Origin: Demequina mangrovi | Lineage (GTDB): Bacteria > Actinomycetota > Actinomycetes > Actinomycetales > Demequinaceae | Direction: 5' to 3' | Length of the DNA stretch: 64,000 bases | Assembly: GCF_000759715.1 (NCBI RefSeq) | Contig: NZ_BBLU01000015.1 | Coordinates: forward strand, 1-64,000 | Shown: positions 16,745 through 27,586 of the stretch, in pieces | Position numbering within the stretch: position 1 is the stretch's first letter | Layout of the letters: the number at the start of each line of letters is the position of its first letter | Made by a program: the position numbers and the translations under genes | The notes under the pieces: generated by a model | Told to the model about the DNA's origin: nothing | Database searches by the model: none | The model's input: only the letters and a program-made list of their open reading frames with translations

Positions 16745-19700
16745 ATGACGAGTTCAACCGCAATCGAGGACAAGGCGTCCCACACCGTCGAGGTGCCGGC
16801 GACCGGCAGCATCGTGAACGTCCGCGGAGCGCGATGGACGGTCACCGACGTGACGGCGCAGTCGCTGCCGCGGAGCAGCGCCGACGATGGTCGCGCCGAG
16901 CTGCAGCACGCGGTGACGATGCAGTCGGTCGAGGAGGACCACTACGGCCGCGAGCTCACTGTCATCTGGGAGCTCGAACCGGGCAAGAGGGTCATCCACG
17001 AGCAGGGGCTCCCGACCGCGCTCCGGGCCAACCAGTTCGACGACCCGACCACCTTCGCCGCCTATGTCGACGCCCTGCGTTGGGGCGCGCTCACCAGCGC
17101 CGACCCCAAGACCCTGCAGGCGCCGTTCCGCAGCAGCGCCTCCGTCGAGGCGTATCAGCTCGAGCCGCTGCGCCGCGCGATCGACTCCCCGCGCGCGAAC
17201 ATGCTTCTCGCGGACGACGTTGGCCTCGGCAAGACCATCGAGGCCGGCCTGGTCATCCAGGAGCTGCTGCTTCGCCACCGCGCGCGCTCGGTGATCGTCG
17301 TGTGCCCCGCGGGCCTGGTGATCAAGTGGCAGGAGGAGCTGCGCGACAAGTTCGGCCTCCAGTTCGAGATCGTCAACTCCGCGACGATGAAGACGTTCCG
17401 ACGCACCTTCGGGGTGCATGCCAACCCCTTCCGCGTGTACCCGCGCGTCATCGTGTCAATGTCGTGGCTCCCGTCGCCGCGCGCCGAGCGCATGCTCGAA
17501 GAGGTGTACGCGAGCGTTAACGATGCGCGCACGGCCGATCGCCGCGCGTTCGACGTCCTCGTGGTCGACGAGGCTCACCACATCGCCCCCGCGACGCCCA
17601 GCCGAGCGAACGCCGACAAGGCGCGGTATGCGGTCGACAGCCAGCGCACCATCGCGGTGCGGCGCCTCGCCGAGCTGTGCGAGCACCGGCTCTTCCTCAG
17701 CGCCACCCCGCACAACGGTTACACGGAGTCGTTCACGGCGCTGCTCGAGATGATCGACCCGCAGCGCTTCGCGCGTGGAGCCGATCTCGACGAGCAGGCG
17801 CTCAAGCAGGTCGCCGTGAGGCGCCTCAAGCGGGACCTCCCCGACGAGGGCTTCCGCCTCCGCGAGGTCAAGCCGCTCTGGTTCGACCCCACCGCCGACG
17901 AGTCAGAGGCCTACGAGCGGCTCATCGCGTTCACCCGTCGGCGCAATGCCGCGGTCCAGCAGGAGCGCGGGAAGCGGGCGCTGGACCTCGCGACGATCAT
18001 CCTGAAGAAGCGCTTCTTCTCCTCCCCCGTCGCCTTCGCCGCCACGGCCCAGGCCTACCTCCAGGCGCGTGGGGACGAGGACGTGCGGCTGCCCGACTAT
18101 GACGATGTGCTGGGCGACGAAGCGTCTGACGAGGAGGAGGGCCGCGCGGAGCAGCCCGAGCTCGAGGCGCTGAGGAACGCGAAGCGCGCTCAGGTGGGGC
18201 TGACCCAGAAGGACATCGTCGATCTGGAGGAGCTCATCGCGTGGGGCAACGGCTACGACGGCCAGCCCGATTCGAAGCTGGCGTCGCTGATCAAGCTGAT
18301 CGAGGGCGAGCTTCACATTCCAGGCTTCGGCTGGACCAACGAGCGGATCGTCATCTTCACCGAGTATGTCACCACGCTCGAGTGGCTCCGTGACGTGCTC
18401 GAGTCGCGTGGGCTCGGAGGGGACCGCCTCGCGGTCATCGACGGTTCCACGGACGCCGAGACCCGTGAGGACATTCGCGCGCGCTTCACCGCACCGCCGA
18501 ACGAGGAGCCGGTCCGGATCCTGCTCGCCACCGACGCCGCGGGCGAGGGCATCGACCTGCAGACCTACTGCCACCGCCTCGTCAGCTTCGACATCCCGTT
18601 CAACCCGAACCGCCTGGAGCAGCGCATCGGCCGCATCGACCGGTACGGCCAGGAGGAGACCCCGCTGGTGTGGCACCCGCGGGCCAGCAAGCAGAACACC
18701 ACCGACTACGCGAAGGACAACGATCTGCTTGCGAGGCTCGCGAGCAAGATCGCGAACTCCGAGCACGATGGCGTCTCGGCGAACGAGATCATCGCGCCGG
18801 ACCTCCAGCGGGAGCTCGGTTTCGGCGACGCACCCGCACGCAAGTCGCAGGCCGACGCCGGGGGTCAGGTCATCAATCGGGTGCTTCAGGCGGAGCACTC
18901 GCTCGGTCGCAGCCTCACCCGCCTTGCCGAGCGCCTTGAGGACTCGCGTGACCGGATGCATCTTCACGAAGGCAACCTGCTCCGAGTTCTGCAGGAGGGC
19001 CTCCGCATCTCGGGTCAGCCGGAGCTCGTCGACGTCTACGACCCGCGGGAAGAGGCGCAGCTTTTCGAGGTGCCGGCAGGGCTCTCCAAGACCTGGGTTC
19101 CGGCGCTCGCGGGACTCGCCACGCGCCTCGCGAAGGACGTGATGCGGCCCATCACATTCGACGAGGAGCGTGCTCGACATCGCACGGATGTCGTGTACGC
19201 GCACCTGGGCCACCCGCTGATCCAGCGCGCGGCTCGCGAGCTCCGCGGTCAGGTGTGGACGCGAACGGAGCACATCCGGGGCGTCAGCGCCGTGGTGATC
19301 GACGGCCTGGACCAGTCGTTCGCCGCCGGCGTCGCGCGCCTGGTGCTCGTCGGCGAGGGCGGCACCCGCCTCCACGAGGAGGTCTTCCTCGCAGGCACGC
19401 GACTGTCCCGCCGCCAGGAGCTGGGAATCGAGAAAGCCGAGGACCTCCTGTCCTCCTCCCTGGACGGCACCCGGCTGAGGCAACCGTCGCCTACGGTCCT
19501 CGAGAGCCTCGCGGCCGAGTGGACCGCCGAGGCCGGAGACACGGACGGTCTCCGCAGCCGCGTCATCACAGCGATCAACCGGCGCGCGGATCGGCTTCGG
19601 TCCGAGGTCGAGGAGGATCTGCAGGCACGCCGCGACGCTGATCTCGCCGCGGTCGAGGAGATCTTCTCTCGGTTCCGCTCCACCCTGGAGGGCACCCTCG

Positions 19701-19951
19701 CCGCCGCCGAGCAGGCACGCGCGACGGGCGAGGAGCTGCTCTTCCAGCTGCCCGAGGAGAAGAGACAGCGCGAGACCGATCTGGCGCGAGTCCGCACCCG
19801 CCTGTCGCACCTTGCTGATGAACTGCATACCGAACGCGACGCGGTCGAGCGGCGCTATCGCGATGTGCAGCCGCACAGGTTCGTCGCCGCGCTCGTGTTC
19901 GCGCTCACCCCCGAAGACGCCGAGAAGTTGGAGGCCGCCGGTGCCCGTTGA
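16745..19951 (+). CDS. drmD: DISARM SNF2-like helicase DrmD
   Basis: A 1068-residue SNF2/RapA-type ATPase, the class 1 DISARM signature. Walker A DDVGLGKT is at about residues 157-164 and the DEAHH box at about 274. Motif III is LSATPHNG. The helicase C lobe ends in QRIGRIDRYGQ near base 18645. A long coiled-coil, charged C-terminal region follows. The frame is open from 16547, but I chose the ATG at 16745 because upstream residues are antisense-like and overlap the methyltransferase gene. It overlaps drmMI by 11 bases. Confidence 0.88.
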   Translation: MTSSTAIEDKASHTVEVPATGSIVNVRGARWTVTDVTAQSLPRSSADDGRAELQHAVTMQSVEEDHYGRELTVIWELEPGKRVIHEQGLPTALRANQFDDPTTFAAYVDALRWGALTSADPKTLQAPFRSSASVEAYQLEPLRRAIDSPRANMLLADDVGLGKTIEAGLVIQELLLRHRARSVIVVCPAGLVIKWQEELRDKFGLQFEIVNSATMKTFRRTFGVHANPFRVYPRVIVSMSWLPSPRAERMLEEVYASVNDARTADRRAFDVLVVDEAHHIAPATPSRANADKARYAVDSQRTIAVRRLAELCEHRLFLSATPHNGYTESFTALLEMIDPQRFARGADLDEQALKQVAVRRLKRDLPDEGFRLREVKPLWFDPTADESEAYERLIAFTRRRNAAVQQERGKRALDLATIILKKRFFSSPVAFAATAQAYLQARGDEDVRLPDYDDVLGDEASDEEEGRAEQPELEALRNAKRAQVGLTQKDIVDLEELIAWGNGYDGQPDSKLASLIKLIEGELHIPGFGWTNERIVIFTEYVTTLEWLRDVLESRGLGGDRLAVIDGSTDAETREDIRARFTAPPNEEPVRILLATDAAGEGIDLQTYCHRLVSFDIPFNPNRLEQRIGRIDRYGQEETPLVWHPRASKQNTTDYAKDNDLLARLASKIANSEHDGVSANEIIAPDLQRELGFGDAPARKSQADAGGQVINRVLQAEHSLGRSLTRLAERLEDSRDRMHLHEGNLLRVLQEGLRISGQPELVDVYDPREEAQLFEVPAGLSKTWVPALAGLATRLAKDVMRPITFDEERARHRTDVVYAHLGHPLIQRAARELRGQVWTRTEHIRGVSAVVIDGLDQSFAAGVARLVLVGEGGTRLHEEVFLAGTRLSRRQELGIEKAEDLLSSSLDGTRLRQPSPTVLESLAAEWTAEAGDTDGLRSRVITAINRRADRLRSEVEEDLQARRDADLAAVEEIFSRFRSTLEGTLAAAEQARATGEELLFQLPEEKRQRETDLARVRTRLSHLADELHTERDAVERRYRDVQPHRFVAALVFALTPEDAEKLEAAGAR

Positions 19952-22900
19952 TGTGTGGGAGTGGCTGTCGCTGATCGAGAGCGACGGTCCGTTCCTGTCG
20001 AAGGCCGCGCTCAAGTCGTTCTACCCCTCGGGTCTCCCCAAGCCCGACTCGAGCGTCGATGACGTCAACGCGGTGTTCGTCGACGAGTTCGTCCGGTGGT
20101 CATCCGCGTGGAACTCGGATGAGGCCACGTATGCGGCGGCGCGCGACCGCTGGGTCGAGGCCGTCCTCCGCACGTTGCTGGACTGGTCCGATGATCTGTC
20201 GCTCGCGCCGGAAGGCATCGCCACCGAGTCACCGAACGGCGCCGTCACCGTGCACCCGTGGGCCACCCTCACCGGCGACGACGGACCGGCGGCGCTCGTC
20301 ACGGTCGTCGACCGGACGAGCAACCTCCGGTCGCCCGGCACGGATGGCTGGTCGGCGAACGCCATCGACCGCATGGCGGCGCTGCTTCGCGAGAGCGGCG
20401 TCAGCATCGGCATCGTCACCGACGGGCGCTGGTGGGCCCTGGTGTCCGCGGCGAAGGACGTGACGACCGCGAGCGGCGTGTGGGACGCCCTGCTGTGGCG
20501 CGAGGAGCGCCCCAGCCGCGACGCGTTCCTGGCCCTGGCCAGCTACACCTCGATCGCCGGCGGAAAGCCAGAGACGCGTCTCCGGCTCGTCTTCGAGCGC
20601 AGCGTCGCCAGCGCCGAGGAGATCACCGAGGCGCTCGGCGACCAGGTGCGGCGCGCGGTGGAGCTGGTGCTCCAGTCGATGTCGGACACGCACCTGCGCG
20701 CGATCGCCGCGGGTGAGGAGTCACCTCTCCCGGCCGACCCGAAGGCGGCCTACGAGGGTGCGGTCACGGTCCTCATGCGCATCGTCTTCCTGCTCTTCGC
20801 CGAGGAGCGCGGGCTGCTCCCCGAGCACGACCTGTACCGCACCTCCTACGCGATCTCCTCCGTGCGGGAGAGGCTTCAGCAGGAGGCGACTTCGACCTCC
20901 GTGGAGGCGCTCGATCACTCGTGGGAGACGTGGCACCGGCTGCTGGCGGCGAGCAACGCCGTCTTCGGCGGGGCGACGTTCCAGGACATGCGCATGCCCG
21001 CCTACGGCGGGTCGCTGTTCGACCCGTCGCGCTTCCCGTGGCTGCACGCAACCGACGCCAGTGGACGCCTCCGCGTGCGGCTCACGGACCGCGCGATGCT
21101 GGCGGTCCTGCGAGCAGTTCAGACCATCGAGGATGGCGCGATGCAGCTGTCCTTCCGTGATCTCGATGTCGAACAGATCGGATATGTCTACGAGGGCCTG
21201 CTCGGCTACTCCGCCGAGTACGTGCCCGAGGTGACCGTCGGCCTCCAGGGCAAGGCCGGGTTCGAGCCCGAGATCGCGCTCACCGAGCTGGAGACCATCG
21301 CCGCGTCCGCATCGGCCCCTGCCGATTTCGCGAAGCGCCTCGTCGACCACCTGAAGAAGACCCAGGAGCAGTCCAAGCCCAAGACGGCGAACCAGATCGC
21401 GAAGGCGTTCGCAGCGGACGATGCGGACGCCGCCGCGGATGCGCGCACGCGTCTCAGGCACGCCCTCCTCGGCGACGACGACCTCGCCGCCCGGCTTCAG
21501 CCCTTCCACGGGTTGATCCGCAACGACCTCCGCGGGTTCCCCTACGTCGTGCCCGCCGGCGGCCTCGTCATGACGGAATCGCCTCAGCGCGCCAACACGG
21601 GCACGCACTACACGCCGCGGTCCCTCGCGGAGGAGGTGGTGCTCCACGCGCTGCAGCCGCTCGTGTACTCCCCCGGTCCGCTCGACACGGAGGACAGCAG
21701 CGAGTGGAAGCTCAAGTCATCGGCCGAGATTCTGGACCTGAAGATCGCCGATATCGCGGCCGGCTCCGGTGCCTTCCTCGTCGCCGCGGCACGCTTCCTC
21801 GCGGACCGGCTCATCGAGGCGCGCGCCCACGAGGGCCTGGACGTCAGCGGCGAGGCCGACCTCAAGCGGTGGGCGGTCCGCGAGGTGGTCGCACGCTGCC
21901 TCTACGGCGCCGACATCAACGGCATGGCCGTCGAGATGTGCAAGCTCTCGCTGTGGCTCATCTCGATGGACCCCGGCAAGCCGTTCTCGTTCGTCGACGA
22001 CCGCGTCTTCCACGGCAACTCCCTCCTCGGCGTCACCACCGAAGAGCAGCTCAAGGCGCAGCACATCTACCCTGAGCGGCGCCGCGGCCAGGGCGATCTC
22101 CTGCGCCTCGACGTCGACAAGGACCTGGACGATGCGGCGCGCATCCGCCGCGAGCTCGCGTCCGGGCAAGTCGACGACGCCGACCGCATGCGCTCGACCA
22201 AGGCGAAGCAGGCGCTCCTCGCCCAGGCGGAAAAGGTGACGGCCAAGCTCCGTGACGTCGCCGATGGCATCATCGCGGCCGGGCTGCTGGAGGGCGGCAA
22301 GGCGGGCACGAAGCTCGACGACAAGTACGTGGTGCTCGCGGATGCGCTGCGAGCCGCCTACCCCGACGGCGATGATGTCGTGCCTGACCGGACGAAGCTC
22401 GACGCCATCACCGACCGCGGGCTCACGCCGACGGTGGACACCGGCGAGGCGCGATGGAAACCGCTCCACTGGATCCTTGAGGCGCCGGATGTGATCCACA
22501 CGCACGGAGGTTTCGATGCGGTTGTCGGCAACCCACCGTTCCTCCACAGCAAGAAGATCACTACATACTTCGGGAAGAACCTGCGCGACTTCGCGCAAAA
22601 TTGTGTAGCGAACGGCCAATCTGGCGATGCAGACCTCGCCGCATACTTCCTCCTCCGCCAAACCATGCTGCTGCGTGACCGCGGCACCGTCGGCGTCGTC
22701 GCTACGAAGTCCCTGGTCCAATCCCACACCAAGATCGTCGGGCTTGATCAGGTACTTGCGTCAGGTTGTCGACTGATCTCGGCGAGCGCGCCCTTCGACT
22801 GGGGACCCAAAGGCGCGAGCGTGTCGGTGATCAAACTCTGGATTCAGAGAACTCGGTTGCCCAGCTCTGTGGGCGTTCCGATGGAGCCGAAGCAACCGCC

Positions 22901-23885
22901 CAAGCCCATCCCCGTTGCCGCCTATGTCGGGACCTATCCAAATGGGGATGGGTTCCGAGTACCGACTGCCGTAGCGCATCGATGGCTTGAGGAGCATCCA
23001 TCGGTCGGCACGAATCTGGCGCCCTACGTCCGCGCCTCAGACCTCTCCAAGGGTGACGTCAGTCAGCCTGAGGAGTACATCATTGATCTGGACGGCCTGT
23101 CCGAAGAGGAAGCACGCTTGGTAGAACCCCTTTGGGAGCACCTGATGGCGCACCAGCGGCCGTGGCGCTCACGCCCCAAAGTCAAGCCACGGCTTGCGCA
23201 GTCGTGGTGGCACTTCGAGAGCTCTGCCACGGCGCTATACGAGGAACTGAGCACTTCGAGTCGGGCGATCGCGATCCCGAGGACAAGCAATCTGCTCATG
23301 CCAACTTGGGTCGACCCCGCTATGAAGTTCGATATGGGTGTGATCGTGTTCCCTCACGGAACGTGGGAGATCTATGGCCAGATCGCATCCAGCCTCCACT
23401 ATCACTGGGTTGTTGAATACGGAGCCACAACCCGCGACGATCCCAGCTATGCACCGAGAAGGCTCTCGAACACGTTCCCGTGGACCGGCAATGTGCCTAA
23501 CCTGGCGCCGATCAAGGAGTTCCGCGAGAGTCTGGACTCCTGCGTCGATGCGCTTGGTGGCCTCCGATCCGCGGTCAATGCAATGAACGACAGCACAAAC
23601 TCAGACGCGAGCGTCGCCGATTTGCGCGGAAGCCTCGTTGCGCTCGACGGGGCAGTGCTTGAGGCGTTCGGCTGGTCGGACCTGCAACCCACGTATGACT
23701 TCCACACCCGAAAGAACCTGACTCGCTTCACTCTTGACGACTCGTCGCGCCGGGCGGTCCTTGAACGATTGATCTCCGAGAACCATCGTCGCGCAACGGC
23801 CGGGGTCACATCTGAGCACGGTACGAAGTCGACACGCGCGAAGACCCTCGCGGACACCGCGAAGCCCGAAGGAGCGATGTTCTAG
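19941..23885 (+). CDS. drmMI: DISARM N6-adenine methyltransferase DrmMI
   Basis: A 1314-residue DNA adenine methyltransferase of the large Eco57I/BREX-PglX-like type. Motif I (DIAAGSGAF) is at about residue 604 and the catalytic NPPF at about 864. A helical region precedes motif I and a target-recognition region follows NPPF. It starts with GTG at 19941, inside the end of drmD. From about base 22500 to the end the GC drops clearly compared with the first half, which suggests the recognition part was exchanged by recombination. The stop overlaps the drmA GTG by one base. Confidence 0.88.
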   Translation: MPVDVWEWLSLIESDGPFLSKAALKSFYPSGLPKPDSSVDDVNAVFVDEFVRWSSAWNSDEATYAAARDRWVEAVLRTLLDWSDDLSLAPEGIATESPNGAVTVHPWATLTGDDGPAALVTVVDRTSNLRSPGTDGWSANAIDRMAALLRESGVSIGIVTDGRWWALVSAAKDVTTASGVWDALLWREERPSRDAFLALASYTSIAGGKPETRLRLVFERSVASAEEITEALGDQVRRAVELVLQSMSDTHLRAIAAGEESPLPADPKAAYEGAVTVLMRIVFLLFAEERGLLPEHDLYRTSYAISSVRERLQQEATSTSVEALDHSWETWHRLLAASNAVFGGATFQDMRMPAYGGSLFDPSRFPWLHATDASGRLRVRLTDRAMLAVLRAVQTIEDGAMQLSFRDLDVEQIGYVYEGLLGYSAEYVPEVTVGLQGKAGFEPEIALTELETIAASASAPADFAKRLVDHLKKTQEQSKPKTANQIAKAFAADDADAAADARTRLRHALLGDDDLAARLQPFHGLIRNDLRGFPYVVPAGGLVMTESPQRANTGTHYTPRSLAEEVVLHALQPLVYSPGPLDTEDSSEWKLKSSAEILDLKIADIAAGSGAFLVAAARFLADRLIEARAHEGLDVSGEADLKRWAVREVVARCLYGADINGMAVEMCKLSLWLISMDPGKPFSFVDDRVFHGNSLLGVTTEEQLKAQHIYPERRRGQGDLLRLDVDKDLDDAARIRRELASGQVDDADRMRSTKAKQALLAQAEKVTAKLRDVADGIIAAGLLEGGKAGTKLDDKYVVLADALRAAYPDGDDVVPDRTKLDAITDRGLTPTVDTGEARWKPLHWILEAPDVIHTHGGFDAVVGNPPFLHSKKITTYFGKNLRDFAQNCVANGQSGDADLAAYFLLRQTMLLRDRGTVGVVATKSLVQSHTKIVGLDQVLASGCRLISASAPFDWGPKGASVSVIKLWIQRTRLPSSVGVPMEPKQPPKPIPVAAYVGTYPNGDGFRVPTAVAHRWLEEHPSVGTNLAPYVRASDLSKGDVSQPEEYIIDLDGLSEEEARLVEPLWEHLMAHQRPWRSRPKVKPRLAQSWWHFESSATALYEELSTSSRAIAIPRTSNLLMPTWVDPAMKFDMGVIVFPHGTWEIYGQIASSLHYHWVVEYGATTRDDPSYAPRRLSNTFPWTGNVPNLAPIKEFRESLDSCVDALGGLRSAVNAMNDSTNSDASVADLRGSLVALDGAVLEAFGWSDLQPTYDFHTRKNLTRFTLDDSSRRAVLERLISENHRRATAGVTSEHGTKSTRAKTLADTAKPEGAMF

Positions 23886-26800
23886 TGACCACTCCGATTG
23901 CGGGCACGTCCGCGCAGGTGCGTGACGAGCTCGGCGACCTGATCGCCCGCGACCTGGTTGGGCCGTGGGACGGACCCGACGAGACCATCGTCGGCACGCC
24001 CCGTGCCCGCTACCTGGCCGGCGCATTGGCGCCGATCGCGCTGCTCGACGGCGCGGCGACCACCGCATCGTCCACTCAGGACACGACCGCAGATGGCGCC
24101 AGCGATGTCCGCTCGGACGAGTCGCTCGCCGTGACCGACCTGTCGACCGCTCACGAGGTGCAGGGCGTTCCCGCCGACGAGGATGAGGCCGTCGGCGACG
24201 CCGCGGCGAAGGAACCCGACGAGGACCGCGGACCCGAGTCGAAGATCATCGCGCCCTCGTCCATGGGACTGCGGTTCCAGGTACCTGCGGAGACGGGCGT
24301 GCTCCGGTTCACCGCGCGGTGGGGACGGTACGCCGCACGCCGAGAGGCGGACGAGCAGGGCAAGATCCAGACCTTCTACGACCGCACCGCCTTCGAGAAG
24401 ACGGCCGAGATCGACATCTCGCTGATCGCGGACGGCGGCTCGGTGGAGCGCGACGTCGCCGACGACGTGCGGGTCTCGGTCGAGGTGTTCGGCTACGAGG
24501 GGCGCCGCGTTGTGGAGGCGGCGCTGCTCAATACCGCCGTCACGGGCATCGAGCTGCCCCCGAAGTTGTGGCTGTTCCAGGCGGAGCTCGAGGTCTCGGA
24601 TCCGGACGGCAGGGACGTCTTCCTGCCCACACGCGACGCGATGATCACCGACCGCGCCTCACGCGACCCCGAGGTGCGACGCCTCGACCTGCTGTACCGG
24701 GACCACCTCGAGTTCGCGGTCGGCCGGACCGCGTCCGTGGAATGGGACGTCTCCACCGCCGACCCGCGCCGCGCGACCGCGGTACGGACCACGTGGCTGC
24801 CCACCGCCGAGGTCCCGCAGACCCAGGCGCCCGCGGTGCCCGGCGCCGTGCTGAGCATGCGCGCCCTCATGGAGGCGTCTCCCGACGAGCTCACCTCGGG
24901 GCTCACCCCCCTGATCGACGGTTACGGCACCTGGCTCGCCGACCGGGAGGCCGAGAACGCCGAGCTTCCCGCATGGCTCCAGGAGCAGGGCCGCATCGGC
25001 CTTGAGGACGGCGAGGCCGCGTTGACCCGCCTCCGTGCCGGGCTTGCCTTGCTGGTGTCCTCCACGCAGGCTCAGCAGGCGTTCCGCTTCATGAACAGGA
25101 CGATGCGCGATCAGCGCCTCCGATCGCAGGTCGCCGCCTTGCGCATCGAGCAGAAGGACCTATCTGTCGCCGAGGCCGTCGCAGCCGTCGACGCGCGCGG
25201 CGACAAGGCCGCATCGTGGCGTGCGTTTCAGCTCGCCTTCATCCTCATGCAGCTCCCGTCGGTGGTCGACCCGACCCACGTGCGACGCTCCAATGACTTC
25301 GCGCGCGCCGAGCTGCTGTTCTTCCCCACCGGTGGTGGAAAGACCGAGGCGTACCTCGGGCTCGCGGCGTTCACCTTCGCTATCCGTCGTCTCCAGGGCA
25401 AGGTCGAGACCCCCGACGGGCTGCTCGACGGCGGCGACGGCGTCGCGGTGCTCATGCGGTACACGCTGAGGCTGCTCACGTCGCAGCAGTTCCTGCGCGC
25501 CACCACGCTGATGTGCGCGGCCGAGCTGGTGCGCCGCGAGGACCCGGCGACATGGGGCGAGGCGCCATTCACCATCGGGCTATGGGTCGGATCGAGCGTC
25601 AGCCCCAAGCGGTACTCCGAGGCGGCCAAGCAGGTGAAGGACGTCCGCGAGAGCGATGGCAACTCCGCCTTCGGCCTCACTGTCCTCCAGTTCGACCACT
25701 GCCCCTGGTGCGGCACCGCGATCAACCCGAAGGCGAACGTCGAGGCCGACGGCGTCGAGAAGCGCATCCGCGTCTACTGCGGTGAGCGCCGCGGCCGCTG
25801 CCCCTTCGCTGCCGGCGGCTCTGCCGAGGTCGGGCTCCCGGTCCTCACCGTGGACGACGAGATCTACCGCCACCCGCCTACCTTCCTGCTGGCGACGGTG
25901 GACAAGTTCGCGCGGCTCGCCCGCGAGGGAGAGGCCGCCAGCCTGTTCGGCTACGTCGCGAAGAAGTGCCCGCGCCACGGCTACAAGCACCTCGATACCG
26001 ACTCGACCGTGTGCGGAGCGGACTCCCACAACACCACGCACGCCAACGGTCGCACGTACCCTCCGACGCAGGTCGCGCCGGTCGGGCGGCTGCGCCCGCC
26101 GGACCTCATCATCCAGGACGAGCTCCACCTCATCACCGGCGCGCTCGGCACGGCCGTCGGGCTGTTCGAGGGCGCGGTCGACGTCCTGTCGAGCTGGGAG
26201 CTCGGCACCGGCGACGATGCGAAGCCCGTCAAGCCGCTCGTCATCGCATCCACCGCCACGGTGCGGAAGGCCGCCGAGCAGGTGCAGCGGCTCTACGCAC
26301 GCGAGGTGGAGGTGTTCCCGCCGCAGGTGCTCAGCGTGAGCGACACGTTCTTCTCGAAGGAGGTGCCGCTCGATCAGGCGCCCGGGCGCCGCTACCTCGG
26401 CGTCTGCCTGCATGGGGCACGCCTGACCCTCGCCGAGATCCGCCTCAGCGAGATCCTCCTCCTCGCCGGGCAGAAGCTGTTCGACCAGCACGGCGCCGCG
26501 GCCGAGCCGTACATGACGCTAGTGGACTACTTCTCGGCCACGCGCGAGCTCGCGGGCATGCGCCGCTACCTCGAGGACGACGTCACGACCCGCGTGAGCA
26601 ATCCTGACCGGTCTAGCGAGTACCCGAGGCGACGGACGCCGCTTGAGATCGGGGAGCTCACCTCCCGCATCTCCTCCGCTCAGATCGGCAAGACGCTCAC
26701 GCATCTGGCGTCGACGTTCGAAGCGGATCAAGATACGACATCCGGTCGCGCGGCGATCAATGCGAGGCTCCGCGCCGGTGAGGACGTCCCCTACCGGGAC

Positions 26801-27586
26801 CGCCCCTACGACGTCGTGCTCGCGACCTCGATGCTCCAGGTGGGCGTCGACGTCCCGAGGCTCGGCCTCATGATGATCGTCGGGCAGCCCAAGAACACCG
26901 CCGAGTACATCCAGGCCTCGTCCCGCGTCGGCCGTGACGGCGAGAAGCCGGGCCTGGTGGTCACGCTTGCCAACCGCGCACGGCCGCGCGACATGGCGCA
27001 CTACGAGCAGTTCGAGCACTACCACGACACCTTCTACGCGAACGTGGAGGCGCTGTCCGTGACACCGTTCTCCGAGGCGGCGCTGGAGCGCGGCCTGACG
27101 GGGCTGATCGTGTCGGCTGCCCGCGTGGTCGAGGCGACTCAGGAGACCGCCGTGTCGCTCTCCCCCGACGCGAACGCGGGCGCGGGCCGCATCGTCTCCC
27201 GTCGCGCGGAGATCGATGCGCTCGTCGACAAGCTCGTCGCCCGCGTGTCGGTCGCTGCCGGCGAGGAGGACGCCGACGCGTCGGCGAGCATGAAGAGCAA
27301 GCTCGTGCTGCGCTTGGACAAGTGGACCGATCAGGCGACCGCGCAGTCCGGCGCACTGACGTACGCGAAGAAGACCCTGCCGCAGCAGCACGTCACGCCG
27401 CTGCTCGTGAGCCCCGAGGACAGCATCGGAGAGGAGGGCGACCGGCTCTTCCAGGTCGCCAACTCCATGCGCGAGGTGCAGCCGGAGATCGACCTGCTCG
27501 TGTCGCCATTCCCCGGCAAGCTCGCAGAACCGCCGACCGCGACGACTCCCGCCTGGACGTTCACCGCGAAGAAGGATGCGAAGTGA
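23885..27586 (+). CDS. drmA: DISARM helicase DrmA
   Basis: A 1233-residue core DISARM protein with a superfamily 2 helicase fold. Walker A FFPTGGGKTEAYLG is at about residue 478 and the Walker B-like DELHLITG near 745. The C-terminal lobe contains MLQVGVDVPRLGLM and ASSRVGRDG. A CPWC motif in the middle, with later Cys/His residues, may bind zinc. With DrmB it forms the complex that blocks unmodified DNA in studied systems. The start is the GTG at 23885, directly on the drmMI stop. It overlaps drmB by 4 bases. Confidence 0.9.
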   Translation: MTTPIAGTSAQVRDELGDLIARDLVGPWDGPDETIVGTPRARYLAGALAPIALLDGAATTASSTQDTTADGASDVRSDESLAVTDLSTAHEVQGVPADEDEAVGDAAAKEPDEDRGPESKIIAPSSMGLRFQVPAETGVLRFTARWGRYAARREADEQGKIQTFYDRTAFEKTAEIDISLIADGGSVERDVADDVRVSVEVFGYEGRRVVEAALLNTAVTGIELPPKLWLFQAELEVSDPDGRDVFLPTRDAMITDRASRDPEVRRLDLLYRDHLEFAVGRTASVEWDVSTADPRRATAVRTTWLPTAEVPQTQAPAVPGAVLSMRALMEASPDELTSGLTPLIDGYGTWLADREAENAELPAWLQEQGRIGLEDGEAALTRLRAGLALLVSSTQAQQAFRFMNRTMRDQRLRSQVAALRIEQKDLSVAEAVAAVDARGDKAASWRAFQLAFILMQLPSVVDPTHVRRSNDFARAELLFFPTGGGKTEAYLGLAAFTFAIRRLQGKVETPDGLLDGGDGVAVLMRYTLRLLTSQQFLRATTLMCAAELVRREDPATWGEAPFTIGLWVGSSVSPKRYSEAAKQVKDVRESDGNSAFGLTVLQFDHCPWCGTAINPKANVEADGVEKRIRVYCGERRGRCPFAAGGSAEVGLPVLTVDDEIYRHPPTFLLATVDKFARLAREGEAASLFGYVAKKCPRHGYKHLDTDSTVCGADSHNTTHANGRTYPPTQVAPVGRLRPPDLIIQDELHLITGALGTAVGLFEGAVDVLSSWELGTGDDAKPVKPLVIASTATVRKAAEQVQRLYAREVEVFPPQVLSVSDTFFSKEVPLDQAPGRRYLGVCLHGARLTLAEIRLSEILLLAGQKLFDQHGAAAEPYMTLVDYFSATRELAGMRRYLEDDVTTRVSNPDRSSEYPRRRTPLEIGELTSRISSAQIGKTLTHLASTFEADQDTTSGRAAINARLRAGEDVPYRDRPYDVVLATSMLQVGVDVPRLGLMMIVGQPKNTAEYIQASSRVGRDGEKPGLVVTLANRARPRDMAHYEQFEHYHDTFYANVEALSVTPFSEAALERGLTGLIVSAARVVEATQETAVSLSPDANAGAGRIVSRRAEIDALVDKLVARVSVAAGEEDADASASMKSKLVLRLDKWTDQATAQSGALTYAKKTLPQQHVTPLLVSPEDSIGEEGDRLFQVANSMREVQPEIDLLVSPFPGKLAEPPTATTPAWTFTAKKDAK

